Assembly: GCF_014193285.1 (NCBI RefSeq) | Contig: NZ_JACHZE010000008.1 | Coordinates: forward strand, 124,001 to 188,000 | Reading direction: 5' to 3' | Length of the DNA: 64,000 nucleotides | DNA from: Atlantibacter sp. RC6 | GTDB taxonomy: Bacteria; Pseudomonadota; Gammaproteobacteria; Enterobacterales; Enterobacteriaceae | Part shown: one piece after another, positions 56,992 to 64,000 of the stretch | Layout of the letters: each line of letters opens with the position of its first letter | Position numbering within the stretch: the stretch's first letter is position 1 | The notes under the pieces: model-generated | What the model saw: only the letters and a program-made list of their open reading frames with translations | Database searches by the model: none | Told to the model about the DNA's origin: nothing | Position numbers and translations under genes: made by a program

Positions 56992-57294
56992 CTACGGTTT
57001 CTGCGTTTGAATAAACGCCGCCAACCCCTTAATCTGCTCATCCGTCAGCTTCGCCTTGGCGCGCGCCGCCGCGCTATTCCCTCCTGCGTCACGGATTTTT
57101 GTCATCCCGTCAACTGCCTGCTGTTCGGTGAGCGTAATCAGCGGCGGCGCTTTATTAAACGCTGTTTTATCCGCCTTGCGCCCGTGGCAGCTCGAACAGT
57201 CGCGCTGGAACTGGCGACCATAATCTTCCGTCGCGGCAACGCTGGCGGACGCAGCCACCAGTCCACACAACATCAACATCCGAAGTTTCATCAC
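56992..57294 (-). CDS. Periplasmic c-type cytochrome of the FTR1/P19 iron locus
   Basis: A 100-residue monohaem cytochrome c with a signal peptide (MLMLCGLVAASASVAA) and one CSSCH haem site. The start is ATG 57294 or 57291; the latter overlaps the upstream lipoprotein gene end (57291). Last gene of the iron operon. It could pass electrons during iron reduction at the periplasmic face. Confidence 0.88.
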   Translation of the reverse strand: MMKLRMLMLCGLVAASASVAATEDYGRQFQRDCSSCHGRKADKTAFNKAPPLITLTEQQAVDGMTKIRDAGGNSAAARAKAKLTDEQIKGLAAFIQTQKP

Positions 57295-57776
57295 CCTTCC
57301 CCCGCCAGTTTGCGGAAGGTGGCCGTCAGCGCCTGTTCATCACGCGCGCCCAGGTGCATATCAATCACCCGGCCTTTCGCGTCAATCAAAAACGAGGTCG
57401 GCGTGCCGATCACCTGATAACGCTCCTGAGTGATTTTCATCTGGTCGCGCACTACCGGGTAGCTAATGTGGTGCTGCGCCAATAACGGCGCGATATCTAC
57501 CGCGTCGTTATCGGTATTCACCGCCACCACCACCAGCTTATCGCCCCACTGCTGGCTCAGTTTTTCAAGCGAGTGCATCTCCGCCAGGCAGCCGCCGCAG
57601 CTGGCGGACCAAAAATTCAGGTAGACGCCCTTACCCTGCCACTGTTCCAGTTTCGCCTCATGGCCCTGGCTATCGAAGGCCGCCAGTTGCGGCGCGGGTT
57701 CGCCCAGCGCCAGTTTTTCCTCTTTGCAGCCCGCCAGCGCCACCAACAGGATCAATAACAGATTACGCCAGCGCAT
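57291..57776 (-). CDS. TlpA-like thioredoxin-fold lipoprotein
   Basis: A 161-residue protein with lipobox LVALAGC (Cys near residue 17) and a thioredoxin/TlpA domain whose active site is SASCGGCLAEM. The cis-Pro region is VIGTPTSFLID. Its C-terminal four bases overlap the cytochrome gene. Equivalent TlpA-like proteins occur at the end of the Campylobacter p19 operon. Likely a periplasmic redox partner for the iron system. Confidence 0.9.
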   Translation of the reverse strand: MRWRNLLLILLVALAGCKEEKLALGEPAPQLAAFDSQGHEAKLEQWQGKGVYLNFWSASCGGCLAEMHSLEKLSQQWGDKLVVVAVNTDNDAVDIAPLLAQHHISYPVVRDQMKITQERYQVIGTPTSFLIDAKGRVIDMHLGARDEQALTATFRKLAGEG

Positions 57777-58455
57777 GGTTTCGCTCCTCGCTCAGGTATT
57801 TGCCGTGTTGCAGGCGGATCACCCGGTCAGCGAACTGGCCGAGCGCCGGGTTGTGGGTGACCATCACAATGGTGCGCCCCTGACGGTGCAGATCTTTTAA
57901 CAGCGCCAGCACCCGGCTTTCGTTTTCTTCGTCAAGGTTGCCGGTGGGCTCATCGGCAAAAATCACCGGCGGCTCGTTGACCAACGCGCGGGCGATGCAG
58001 ACGCGTTGCTGTTCGCCGCCGGAAAGCTGGCTTGGCAGGTGCGTCATACGGTGTTCCATGCCGACCTGCGCCAGCACCGCTCGGGCGGCGCTTTCATCCA
58101 CCACGCTGTGGTAGTGCTGCGCCAGCATCACGTTTTCCAGCGCGGTGAGGAAGGGGATCAGGTGGAACTGTTGGAATACCAGACCGATTTTCTCGGCGCG
58201 AAAGCGGCGGCGGCCCTCTTCGTCCAGCCCGGCGGCGTCGGTGCCGTCAAGAAATACCTGGCCGTCGCTCACCGTATCCAGACAGGTCAGAATGTTCATC
58301 AGCGTGGTTTTACCTGAGCCGGAGGCGCCCATAATTGCCACAAACTCCCCGCGCGCAATGCGCAGGTTGATGTCATCCAGCGCGGTCACGTCGCCGAAGC
58401 GTTTATACAGATGGCGGGTTTCAATCACCGCCTGCGGAATGCGCGATACAGACAT
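57763..58455 (-). CDS. ABC transporter ATP-binding protein (LolD/MacB-type) of the iron locus
   Basis: A 230-residue ATPase. Walker [13 protein letters not shown], signature [16 protein letters not shown], Walker [15 protein letters not shown] and switch [11 protein letters not shown]-like sequence. It partners with the two FtsX-like permeases just upstream. In Campylobacter the homologue belongs to the p19 operon. The start lies four bases after the permease stop. Confidence 0.93.
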   Translation of the reverse strand: MSVSRIPQAVIETRHLYKRFGDVTALDDINLRIARGEFVAIMGASGSGKTTLMNILTCLDTVSDGQVFLDGTDAAGLDEEGRRRFRAEKIGLVFQQFHLIPFLTALENVMLAQHYHSVVDESAARAVLAQVGMEHRMTHLPSQLSGGEQQRVCIARALVNEPPVIFADEPTGNLDEENESRVLALLKDLHRQGRTIVMVTHNPALGQFADRVIRLQHGKYLSEERNHALA

Positions 58456-58459
58456 AGCG

Positions 58460-59572
58460 CTACTCTCCTTTGAGAACTTTTGCCGGTTCGACGCTCACCG
58501 CGCGGCGCACCGGGACAATGGCCGCCGCAGCGGCGACCAGAAGCGATAAAATTAACGTGATCGGCAGCACCGGCAGGCGCAGCGCGATGGTGGCGTTAAA
58601 CACCGTCATGCCCAGCAGTTGGGCCAGCAGATAGCCCAGCACCCAGCCGCAGGCCACCGCCGCCAGCGCGATCAGCCCGGTTTCCGCCAGCATCTGACGG
58701 ATGATGTCCCGGTGAGTGGCCCCCAACGCTTTTTGCAGGGCAAACTCTTTGGCCCGCTCGCCGACAATCGCCATCAACGTGGTATTCACGCACAGCGACG
58801 ACAGCGCCAGGATCACGATCGAGACCAGACCCATCAGCCCTTTAATCTTGTCCAGCACCTGGCCTTCCGACGCCGAGACTTTACGGATCGGGCGGATATC
58901 CAATTGCGGATACTGTTTTTGCAGTTTGTCGGCGTACTGATCCACCTGGCCGAGGTCGTTATTCACGCTGAGCAACGCGTGATTGAGTTCGCCAGTTTTA
59001 CGCAGCAGGGTTTGCGCCAGATCGACATTGACGATCAGCATGTTATCGGTCGCGTCGCCCGCTTCCACCAGCCCCTTGATGCGCAGCTTTTTCTTGTGGT
59101 CGTCGGTAATGATGGTGACGCTGTCGCCCACTTTCAGGGTCAGCCGCTCGGCCAGTTTGACGCCCGCCATGGCGTTACGATCGTCAAAATTGACACCCAC
59201 CCAGTCGCCGGTCACCTGCCAGTACGGAGCCAGTTTCGGCATCGATTCAAACCACACGCCCATCACCACCACTTTTTCCAGCTCGGTGCGAACCATGCCG
59301 TAGAGCATTGGGCTGGCGGCGTTGATCAAACCCGGCGGCGCGTCGTCGATAATCGGCTGTAACTCACGCTGATCCATACTTTTACCGTGGCCGGGGCCGA
59401 TGTAAAAGTTGGCCCCAAAGGTGCGCAACTCTTCGCTCATTTTGGCGTTGATATCGAAATAAACCGCCGACAGCGCCGTGACAATCGCCGCGCCGACGGT
59501 GAGCGCCGCGAACACCACGCTGACGCGCTGCATCCGCAGGCGCAGCGCGCGCCACACCAACAGCCACAGCAT
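58460..59572 (-). CDS. FtsX/MacB-type ABC permease, second copy
   Basis: A 370-residue permease from ATG 59572 (MLWLLVWRALRLRMQRVSVV); an in-frame codon at 59620 would extend it into the previous gene. One N-terminal helix, a large periplasmic domain (about 50-235) and three C-terminal helices (LMGLVSIVILALSSLCVNT; LALAAVACGWVLGYLLAQLL; ITLILSLLVAAAAAIVPV). Overlaps the upstream permease stop by a few bases. Works with the ATPase next to it. Confidence 0.9.
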   Translation of the reverse strand: MLWLLVWRALRLRMQRVSVVFAALTVGAAIVTALSAVYFDINAKMSEELRTFGANFYIGPGHGKSMDQRELQPIIDDAPPGLINAASPMLYGMVRTELEKVVVMGVWFESMPKLAPYWQVTGDWVGVNFDDRNAMAGVKLAERLTLKVGDSVTIITDDHKKKLRIKGLVEAGDATDNMLIVNVDLAQTLLRKTGELNHALLSVNNDLGQVDQYADKLQKQYPQLDIRPIRKVSASEGQVLDKIKGLMGLVSIVILALSSLCVNTTLMAIVGERAKEFALQKALGATHRDIIRQMLAETGLIALAAVACGWVLGYLLAQLLGMTVFNATIALRLPVLPITLILSLLVAAAAAIVPVRRAVSVEPAKVLKGE

Positions 59573-59579
59573 GGAATGC

Positions 59580-60863
59580 TTAGCGCCCATACAGCACCTC
59601 CACCGGGTAGAGCCGCGCAATGCGCCGCGCCGGGAACCAGGTGCCGATCAGCGCAATCAGTACCGCCACCACCAGCACGCAGGGCACCACCACCCAGGCA
59701 AAATTCAACGGCGCGTCAAACAGCATCAGACCGATCGACTTCGCCAGCCCCCAGCCCGCCACGCAGCCTGCCGCGCCGCCCAGCAATCCGCTACTCGCCG
59801 CTTCGAGATAAAACAGCAGCATGATTTGCCACTGGCGCGCGCCAAGGGCTTTCATCAGTCCGATCTCTTTGGCGCGCTCCATGATTGTGCTGGTCATCAG
59901 CGAGGCGATGCCCATCGCCGCCGCTACCAGCGCCGCCAGGGTCACTACCGCCAGCAGCAGTTGGATCTTGTCGATCACCACCCCTTCCGAGGCCGCCACC
60001 TGCCAGATCGGGCGCACCACCGATCCGGAAATCGCCTCTTCCAGCTGATGGGCAATGGACGAGACAAACGCGGTGCAGTACCACAGGTCGTACTCTTCGG
60101 CATTCAGGGCGTCGAGGTTTTCCCTGGCGCGGCGCGACAGTTCGTTTTCCGGCACGGTGAGCGCAGACACGCGGATCGCCTGTACTTTGCCCGGTAATCC
60201 CAACAGCGTTTGCGCGATGCTCAGCGGCATCACCAGCTGGTTGTCTTCATCGCCGCCGCTGGCCAGAATGCCGCTAACGGTGACGGTTTGCGCCGTTTTC
60301 TCGCCCTGTAATTTCAGCACATCCCCCGCTTTCAGCCCGAGCCGCTTCGCCAGCGCCAGGCCTGCCAGGGTTTGCGGCTGTTCCGCTACCGGCTCCTGCG
60401 GCCACGCGCCGGTCACCTGCCAGTACGGGCTGACCGCCTGCTGGCCGATGCGGTAATCCTCTTCGTCCGGCACGTCCACCGGCTGGTTGAAAAAGGTGCC
60501 GAGAATATTCACCGGCTGACCGTTGAGCATCACCTCGCCGCCCAGCAGCGGCGCGAAGCCGACGATGTTATTGCGCCAGAAGATGTCTTTGATATTCGGC
60601 AGCTCTTTCTCATCGAGAAAATCCTGGCCGGACAGCGGATTGCTCTGCTCGCTGAACAGCGCGGGCAGTGCCGCCTGCCCCGCCGGCTCGATCAGGATAT
60701 TCGCGCCGTAGGATTTCAACTCCCGGGACATTTTGTCGCCGATATCAATCGACACCGCCAGCAGCGCGGAAATCAGCCCGGAGGCCAGGAACACCGTCAG
60801 TACCGCCAACAGTTTGCGGCGCAGATTTCGTCCCCAGGTCTGACGCAGCATTCGCCACAGCAT
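59580..60863 (-). CDS. FtsX/MacB-type ABC permease, first copy
   Basis: A 427-residue permease with the same plan as its neighbour: N-terminal helix (KLLAVLTVFLASGLISALLA), large periplasmic domain with the shared motif SRELKSYGANILIEP, and three C-terminal helices. The two permeases are related paralogues that probably form a heterodimer. Begins two bases after the DUF2318 gene stop. Confidence 0.9.
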   Translation of the reverse strand: MLWRMLRQTWGRNLRRKLLAVLTVFLASGLISALLAVSIDIGDKMSRELKSYGANILIEPAGQAALPALFSEQSNPLSGQDFLDEKELPNIKDIFWRNNIVGFAPLLGGEVMLNGQPVNILGTFFNQPVDVPDEEDYRIGQQAVSPYWQVTGAWPQEPVAEQPQTLAGLALAKRLGLKAGDVLKLQGEKTAQTVTVSGILASGGDEDNQLVMPLSIAQTLLGLPGKVQAIRVSALTVPENELSRRARENLDALNAEEYDLWYCTAFVSSIAHQLEEAISGSVVRPIWQVAASEGVVIDKIQLLLAVVTLAALVAAAMGIASLMTSTIMERAKEIGLMKALGARQWQIMLLFYLEAASSGLLGGAAGCVAGWGLAKSIGLMLFDAPLNFAWVVVPCVLVVAVLIALIGTWFPARRIARLYPVEVLYGR

Positions 60864-60865
60864 GG

Positions 60866-62239
60866 TTACTCCTCCTTCTCGCCCGGCACGAACTGCTCCG
60901 GCGCGTCGCGAAAGCGGTTGTAGTTGGCTTCAGAGGCAAAGAACCAGGTTTTGCCGCCATAGCTGAATTTGTATTCGGCTTTGTCGTTGGTCAGGGTCGC
61001 GCCGTTCACCGGGTCGGTGACTTTCATGCTGATGACGGTAGAGAAGTAGTTCACGCCCGCTTCCAGCGACGCTTTGGTCAGGATCAGCTCGTTATCATCA
61101 CTCCGCCAGTCCTCAATCGGCACCGGGTTGCAGCCCCCCGCTTTGCCGATGGACGGGATAAAAATATGTACTCCGCAGGCCACGCAGATCACCTGGTTGC
61201 CCTCCATCACATAACCCTGGTCGCCGCACAGCAGGCAGGCGTCGAATACCACGCCGAGGCGCAGTTTGTCCGGATAACGGTTGATCACGAAAAAGCGCAC
61301 CGCTTTGCCGTCATCGGCCACCCACACAAAGCGGTGCAGCTTGCCGTCCCGCACCTGCTCAATGGGAATATGCACGTTGCCGTCTTTTTCCAGCAACACC
61401 GGTTTGGCTTCAGAGAGGCGCGGCGGCTGAGAAGCCACTGCATCCCAGTACAGTTGCCCGGCGGCAATCAGCAGCGCGGCGCATCCGGCGGTGAGCAGCA
61501 AGCGGCGCGCGCCCAGATAGCGGGCGCTGGCGAGGCGATGGGGGATCGGTTCGTTGGTTTGCGCCATGGCGTTACGCCGGCGCTGCAACTCCGGCAGCCA
61601 GCAGGCCGCCAGCGCCAGCAGCAGCGCGGCTCCCGCCCAGTTAAACCACGGGGCGTTGTTGGTGACGCGGGAAACAAAACTCAGCAGCGTTTTGGTCAGC
61701 GGCAAAACTTGCAGCTTCATCAACAGCAGCAGCAAATCGCCTGCCAGCGGCACCAGCAGCAGAACGGTGACCGCGATAACGGTCGGCCACTGGACGCGCG
61801 GCATCCGACGCAGCAGCATAGCGCACAGCACCGCCGCCAGCGCCAGCAGCGCGAATGCGCCAACCAGCGCGGTGAGATTGAGCAGCAAATCGGTATTGAG
61901 CACATGGGTGGTGGTGACAGCGCCGAGATTCGGATCCTGCACCCAGTGGCGGGCCGCGCCGAAAATCAGTACCCCCTGCCAGAGGTAACCGAGGCGCGAG
62001 GAAGGGTGACGCCAGGTTAGCAAGAACAGCAGCAGCGCCCCAATCTCCACGCCGGTGAGCGTCAGCTGGAGCGTTTGATTCGCGGGCAATTGCAGCCCCA
62101 GCCAGCCGCCCAGCGCTAAGGCCAGCAGGCTTACCCACACCAGCGGACGCAGCGTTGCCGCCCGCCGCACCCCGTTCACCCCGCACAGCAGCGCAATACA
62201 TAAAAACGCCTGCAGGGTCGTGACAAAAAAGTAACTCAT
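60866..62239 (-). CDS. DUF2318 domain membrane protein (Fe-S/cysteine-rich)
   Basis: A 457-residue protein. The N-terminal half has about nine hydrophobic helices (LVWVSLLALALGGWLGLQL; LVGAFALLALAAVLCAMLL). The C-terminal DUF2318 domain contains CLLCGDQGYVMEGNQVICVAC, a two-CxxC pattern fit for metal or Fe-S binding, and ends in a YHS-like segment (YKFSYGGKTWFFAS...NRF). Equivalent to Cj1660 in the Campylobacter p19 locus. Probably moves electrons or metal across the membrane. Confidence 0.88.
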   Translation of the reverse strand: MSYFFVTTLQAFLCIALLCGVNGVRRAATLRPLVWVSLLALALGGWLGLQLPANQTLQLTLTGVEIGALLLFLLTWRHPSSRLGYLWQGVLIFGAARHWVQDPNLGAVTTTHVLNTDLLLNLTALVGAFALLALAAVLCAMLLRRMPRVQWPTVIAVTVLLLVPLAGDLLLLLMKLQVLPLTKTLLSFVSRVTNNAPWFNWAGAALLLALAACWLPELQRRRNAMAQTNEPIPHRLASARYLGARRLLLTAGCAALLIAAGQLYWDAVASQPPRLSEAKPVLLEKDGNVHIPIEQVRDGKLHRFVWVADDGKAVRFFVINRYPDKLRLGVVFDACLLCGDQGYVMEGNQVICVACGVHIFIPSIGKAGGCNPVPIEDWRSDDNELILTKASLEAGVNYFSTVISMKVTDPVNGATLTNDKAEYKFSYGGKTWFFASEANYNRFRDAPEQFVPGEKEE

Positions 62240-62346
62240 AACGTCAACTCAATGCGCTGAAAACCGCCGTAGCGTAAAACCACAAAAGGGCGGCGGCATA
62301 GCCGACACCCTGGTTACATACTTTTGCATCCTGCGCGCTGGCGCGA

Positions 62347-62874
62347 TCAGTTCAGCCCGACGTATTTAAATTCGTAGCTGACATCAAACGGCTTCCACCA
62401 GCGGCCTACGCCGGTTTCACCATCGGTATGGCGATGCATGCCCGCTTTTGACGGCGGATCGATGTGGTAGGTGACTTTGTAATTGCCCACACCCATCATT
62501 TTGATGTTCGCGCCGTAGTGCGGGCCGTCGCTCGCCACCATCGGCATGAATGTGCCTTCCTGTTTCGCGCCGGTATCGGTATTCACCAGGGTGTAATTGA
62601 TGGTCAGGAACGGGATCCACTCGCCCGCACCGAAGCCGTTTTTATTGCCTTCCACCGCGTGGATATCCGCTTCAAGGTGGATATCCGCTTTGGCCGCCGG
62701 CAGGCCCATGCCGCGCGGCTCCATGTCGATCGGCTGGAGGTAAACCGCCGCCAGCTCCATTTCGTTCATGGTGACTGGCTCGCCCGCCGGGTACTCTTTA
62801 AAGGCAAACGCCGCAGGTGCGGTAAAAATCCCGGCGATCACGGCACTGGCAATCAGGCTCTTCTTGATGGTCAT
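62347..62874 (-). CDS. fetP: P19-type periplasmic iron-binding protein
   Basis: A 175-residue periplasmic protein with signal peptide (SLIASAVIAGIFTAPAAFAF). The mature protein is the P19/Tp34 fold with copper/iron ligands around GLPAAKADIHLEADIHAVEG, MPMVASDGPHYGANIKMM and AGMHRHTDGETGVGRWW. It presents iron to the FTR1 permease encoded next. Close to the FetP of pathogenic E. coli. There is a 107-base gap downstream to the DUF2318 gene. Confidence 0.93.
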   Translation of the reverse strand: MTIKKSLIASAVIAGIFTAPAAFAFKEYPAGEPVTMNEMELAAVYLQPIDMEPRGMGLPAAKADIHLEADIHAVEGNKNGFGAGEWIPFLTINYTLVNTDTGAKQEGTFMPMVASDGPHYGANIKMMGVGNYKVTYHIDPPSKAGMHRHTDGETGVGRWWKPFDVSYEFKYVGLN

Positions 62875-62908
62875 CAGACTTATCCTCTCGTCTCAAAGAA
62901 AAATTCAA

Positions 62909-64000
62909 TTAAGGTTTGCTTTTAATGATGTCGGGCCCGGATACCGTCGCCCCGCGCCGTTGCATCACCCACAGGGCGATCAGCGCGGCGACCAGTAAAG
63001 CGGCCTGCGGCAGTAAGGTTTCAACATAGGGGTAGATGCCGAGCCAGCCGATTTCCGGCATGCCTGGCAATAGCGTGGGCTGGAACAGCTTGCCCTCAAT
63101 CAGCTCCAGTACCCCTTTGCCGGCGAAAACAAACGCCATCAGGTACATAAAGCTGCCGGTAAACATAAAGAACGGCTTGAGCGGCAGTTTAACCACCGAG
63201 TAGCGCATCACCAGCCAGGCCGCCAGCAGCACCACGCAGCCAATGACAAAACCGGCAAGTATGGCCAGATGGCCGGAGACGTTGCTGGCGTCACCCACCA
63301 GCGCGTAGTAGAACAGCACGGTTTCCGCCCCTTCGCGGTACACCGCCAGGAAGCTGGTCATCCACAGGCCGATCAGCGAGCCGCGGCTCAGGGAATTGGA
63401 GAGTTTGCCCTCCAGCCAGGCCTTCCAGTGGCGGGCTTCCACTTTGGAGAGCAGCCAGTAACTCATGGAGAACAGCATAAACACGGCGATCAACATGGTG
63501 ACGCCTTCCAGCAGTTCGCGGCTGGCCCCGGAGTTGGTAAACAGCATCTGGAAGATCGCGGCGGTGATCACGCTGCACACCAGCGCCACCACGACCGACT
63601 GGCGGATCAGCGGCAGCTTGTCCTGATGGTTGTTTTTCACCATATAGGCCACGATGGCGGCGACGATCAGCAGCGCTTCCAGCCCTTCACGCACGATGAT
63701 CATCAGGCTGTAGAGCAGCAGGCTCCACTGGGTTTGCTCGCTTTCGCCCAGCAGAGAAACCGCTTTCGCCAGATCCTGCTCCAGCGCCTGGGCTTCGGCA
63801 TTCAGCGCCGCTTGCGGCTGCCCGGCTTTCATCAGGCTCACCAGGCGGGTGAAGTGGCCTTCAAGCTGGGTTTTAAAGGCGGCGTCGCGGGAACCCACTT
63901 TGTTCTCCATGCCGCTGGCTTCAAACAGGTCGAAATAGGTGTCCTGCACCGCCATCATGCCGTCCTGCACGTTACCATCGTGATAAACCGCGATGGCTTC
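62909..64000 (-). CDS. fetM: FTR1-family iron permease (runs off the window)
   Basis: The C-terminal 364 or so residues of an iron permease; the frame is open to the window end, so the start is outside. Two iron motifs, IIVREGLEALLIV and VYREGAETVLFYY, lie in membrane helices, with seven helices in all. The visible N-terminal part (FKTQLEGHFTRLVSLMKAG) belongs to the extra periplasmic domain found in FetM. First gene of the visible operon, followed by P19. Confidence 0.92.
   Translation of the reverse strand, partial: EAIAVYHDGNVQDGMMAVQDTYFDLFEASGMENKVGSRDAAFKTQLEGHFTRLVSLMKAGQPQAALNAEAQALEQDLAKAVSLLGESEQTQWSLLLYSLMIIVREGLEALLIVAAIVAYMVKNNHQDKLPLIRQSVVVALVCSVITAAIFQMLFTNSGASRELLEGVTMLIAVFMLFSMSYWLLSKVEARHWKAWLEGKLSNSLSRGSLIGLWMTSFLAVYREGAETVLFYYALVGDASNVSGHLAILAGFVIGCVVLLAAWLVMRYSVVKLPLKPFFMFTGSFMYLMAFVFAGKGVLELIEGKLFQPTLLPGMPEIGWLGIYPYVETLLPQAALLVAALIALWVMQRRGATVSGPDIIKSKP

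Overview
The window is chromosomal DNA of a yellow-pigmented enterobacterium (Enterobacterales, Cronobacter/Enterobacter-like). Three observations support this: the block ychN-chaCBA-kdsA-sirB1-sirB2-prmC-prfA-hemA-lolB-ispE-prs-dauA-ychH-pth-ychF keeps the Escherichia coli gene order with near-identical proteins; a Klebsiella-type nasR-nasFEDCB nitrate assimilation locus lies at its left; and a crtE-idi-crtXYIB/crtZ zeaxanthin glucoside cluster of the Pantoea/Cronobacter type lies at its right. The species cannot be fixed without a database search.

Left (1-7.2 kb, all minus): assimilatory nitrate/nitrite genes. NasR is a nitrate-sensing ANTAR antiterminator. It is followed by a sigma-54 promoter and a leader carrying an ANTAR-type hairpin and an intrinsic terminator, then the nitrate ABC importer (nasFED), the electron-transfer subunit nasC and the 5' part of the nitrite reductase gene nasB. 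As given, nasC runs in frame into nasB. A one-base shift restores a normal nasC stop overlapping the nasB start, so this is a frameshift or a natural fusion.

Conserved core (7.2-24.2 kb): KDO, tetrapyrrole, release-factor, isoprenoid (ispE), PRPP and tRNA-recycling housekeeping genes. One insertion relative to E. coli is a MerR regulator whose ligand domain is tandemly duplicated and which has its own palindromic operator.

Mosaic accessory segment (24.2-35 kb): a decayed P4-type integrase end, a LysR/short-chain dehydrogenase pair, small AT-rich secreted or unknown genes, an IS4-like transposase remnant, yajD, ymjA, DUF943 and DUF3750 genes, a GlxA-type regulator with a second GAPDH, and an arsRBC operon.

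Carotenoid cluster (35-42.4 kb): crtE (GGPP), a type 2 IPP isomerase, crtX, crtY, crtI and crtB in a tightly overlapping plus-strand operon, met tail-to-tail by crtZ. The predicted end product is zeaxanthin (di)glucoside. Together with ispE in the core block, the window holds enzymes from both ends of the pathway. A pair of 15-bp direct repeats lies upstream of crtE.

Right accessory part (42.5-57 kb): a periplasmic pepsin-like aspartic protease homologue; a LysR gene; an operon of LeuC-like, LeuD-like, FAH-family and 2-hydroxycarboxylate transporter genes, probably for an uncommon dicarboxylate; a TSUP permease; a cupin; a two-gene membrane system with a HEPN RNase motif and a CorA-like partner; a metallo-beta-lactamase-fold enzyme; and a Fic toxin with a small upstream partner.

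Right end (57-64 kb, minus): an iron uptake operon of the FTR1 permease/P19 type with a DUF2318 protein, two FtsX-like permeases, an ATPase, a TlpA-like thioredoxin lipoprotein and a c-type cytochrome. It has the same gene set as the Campylobacter p19 locus.
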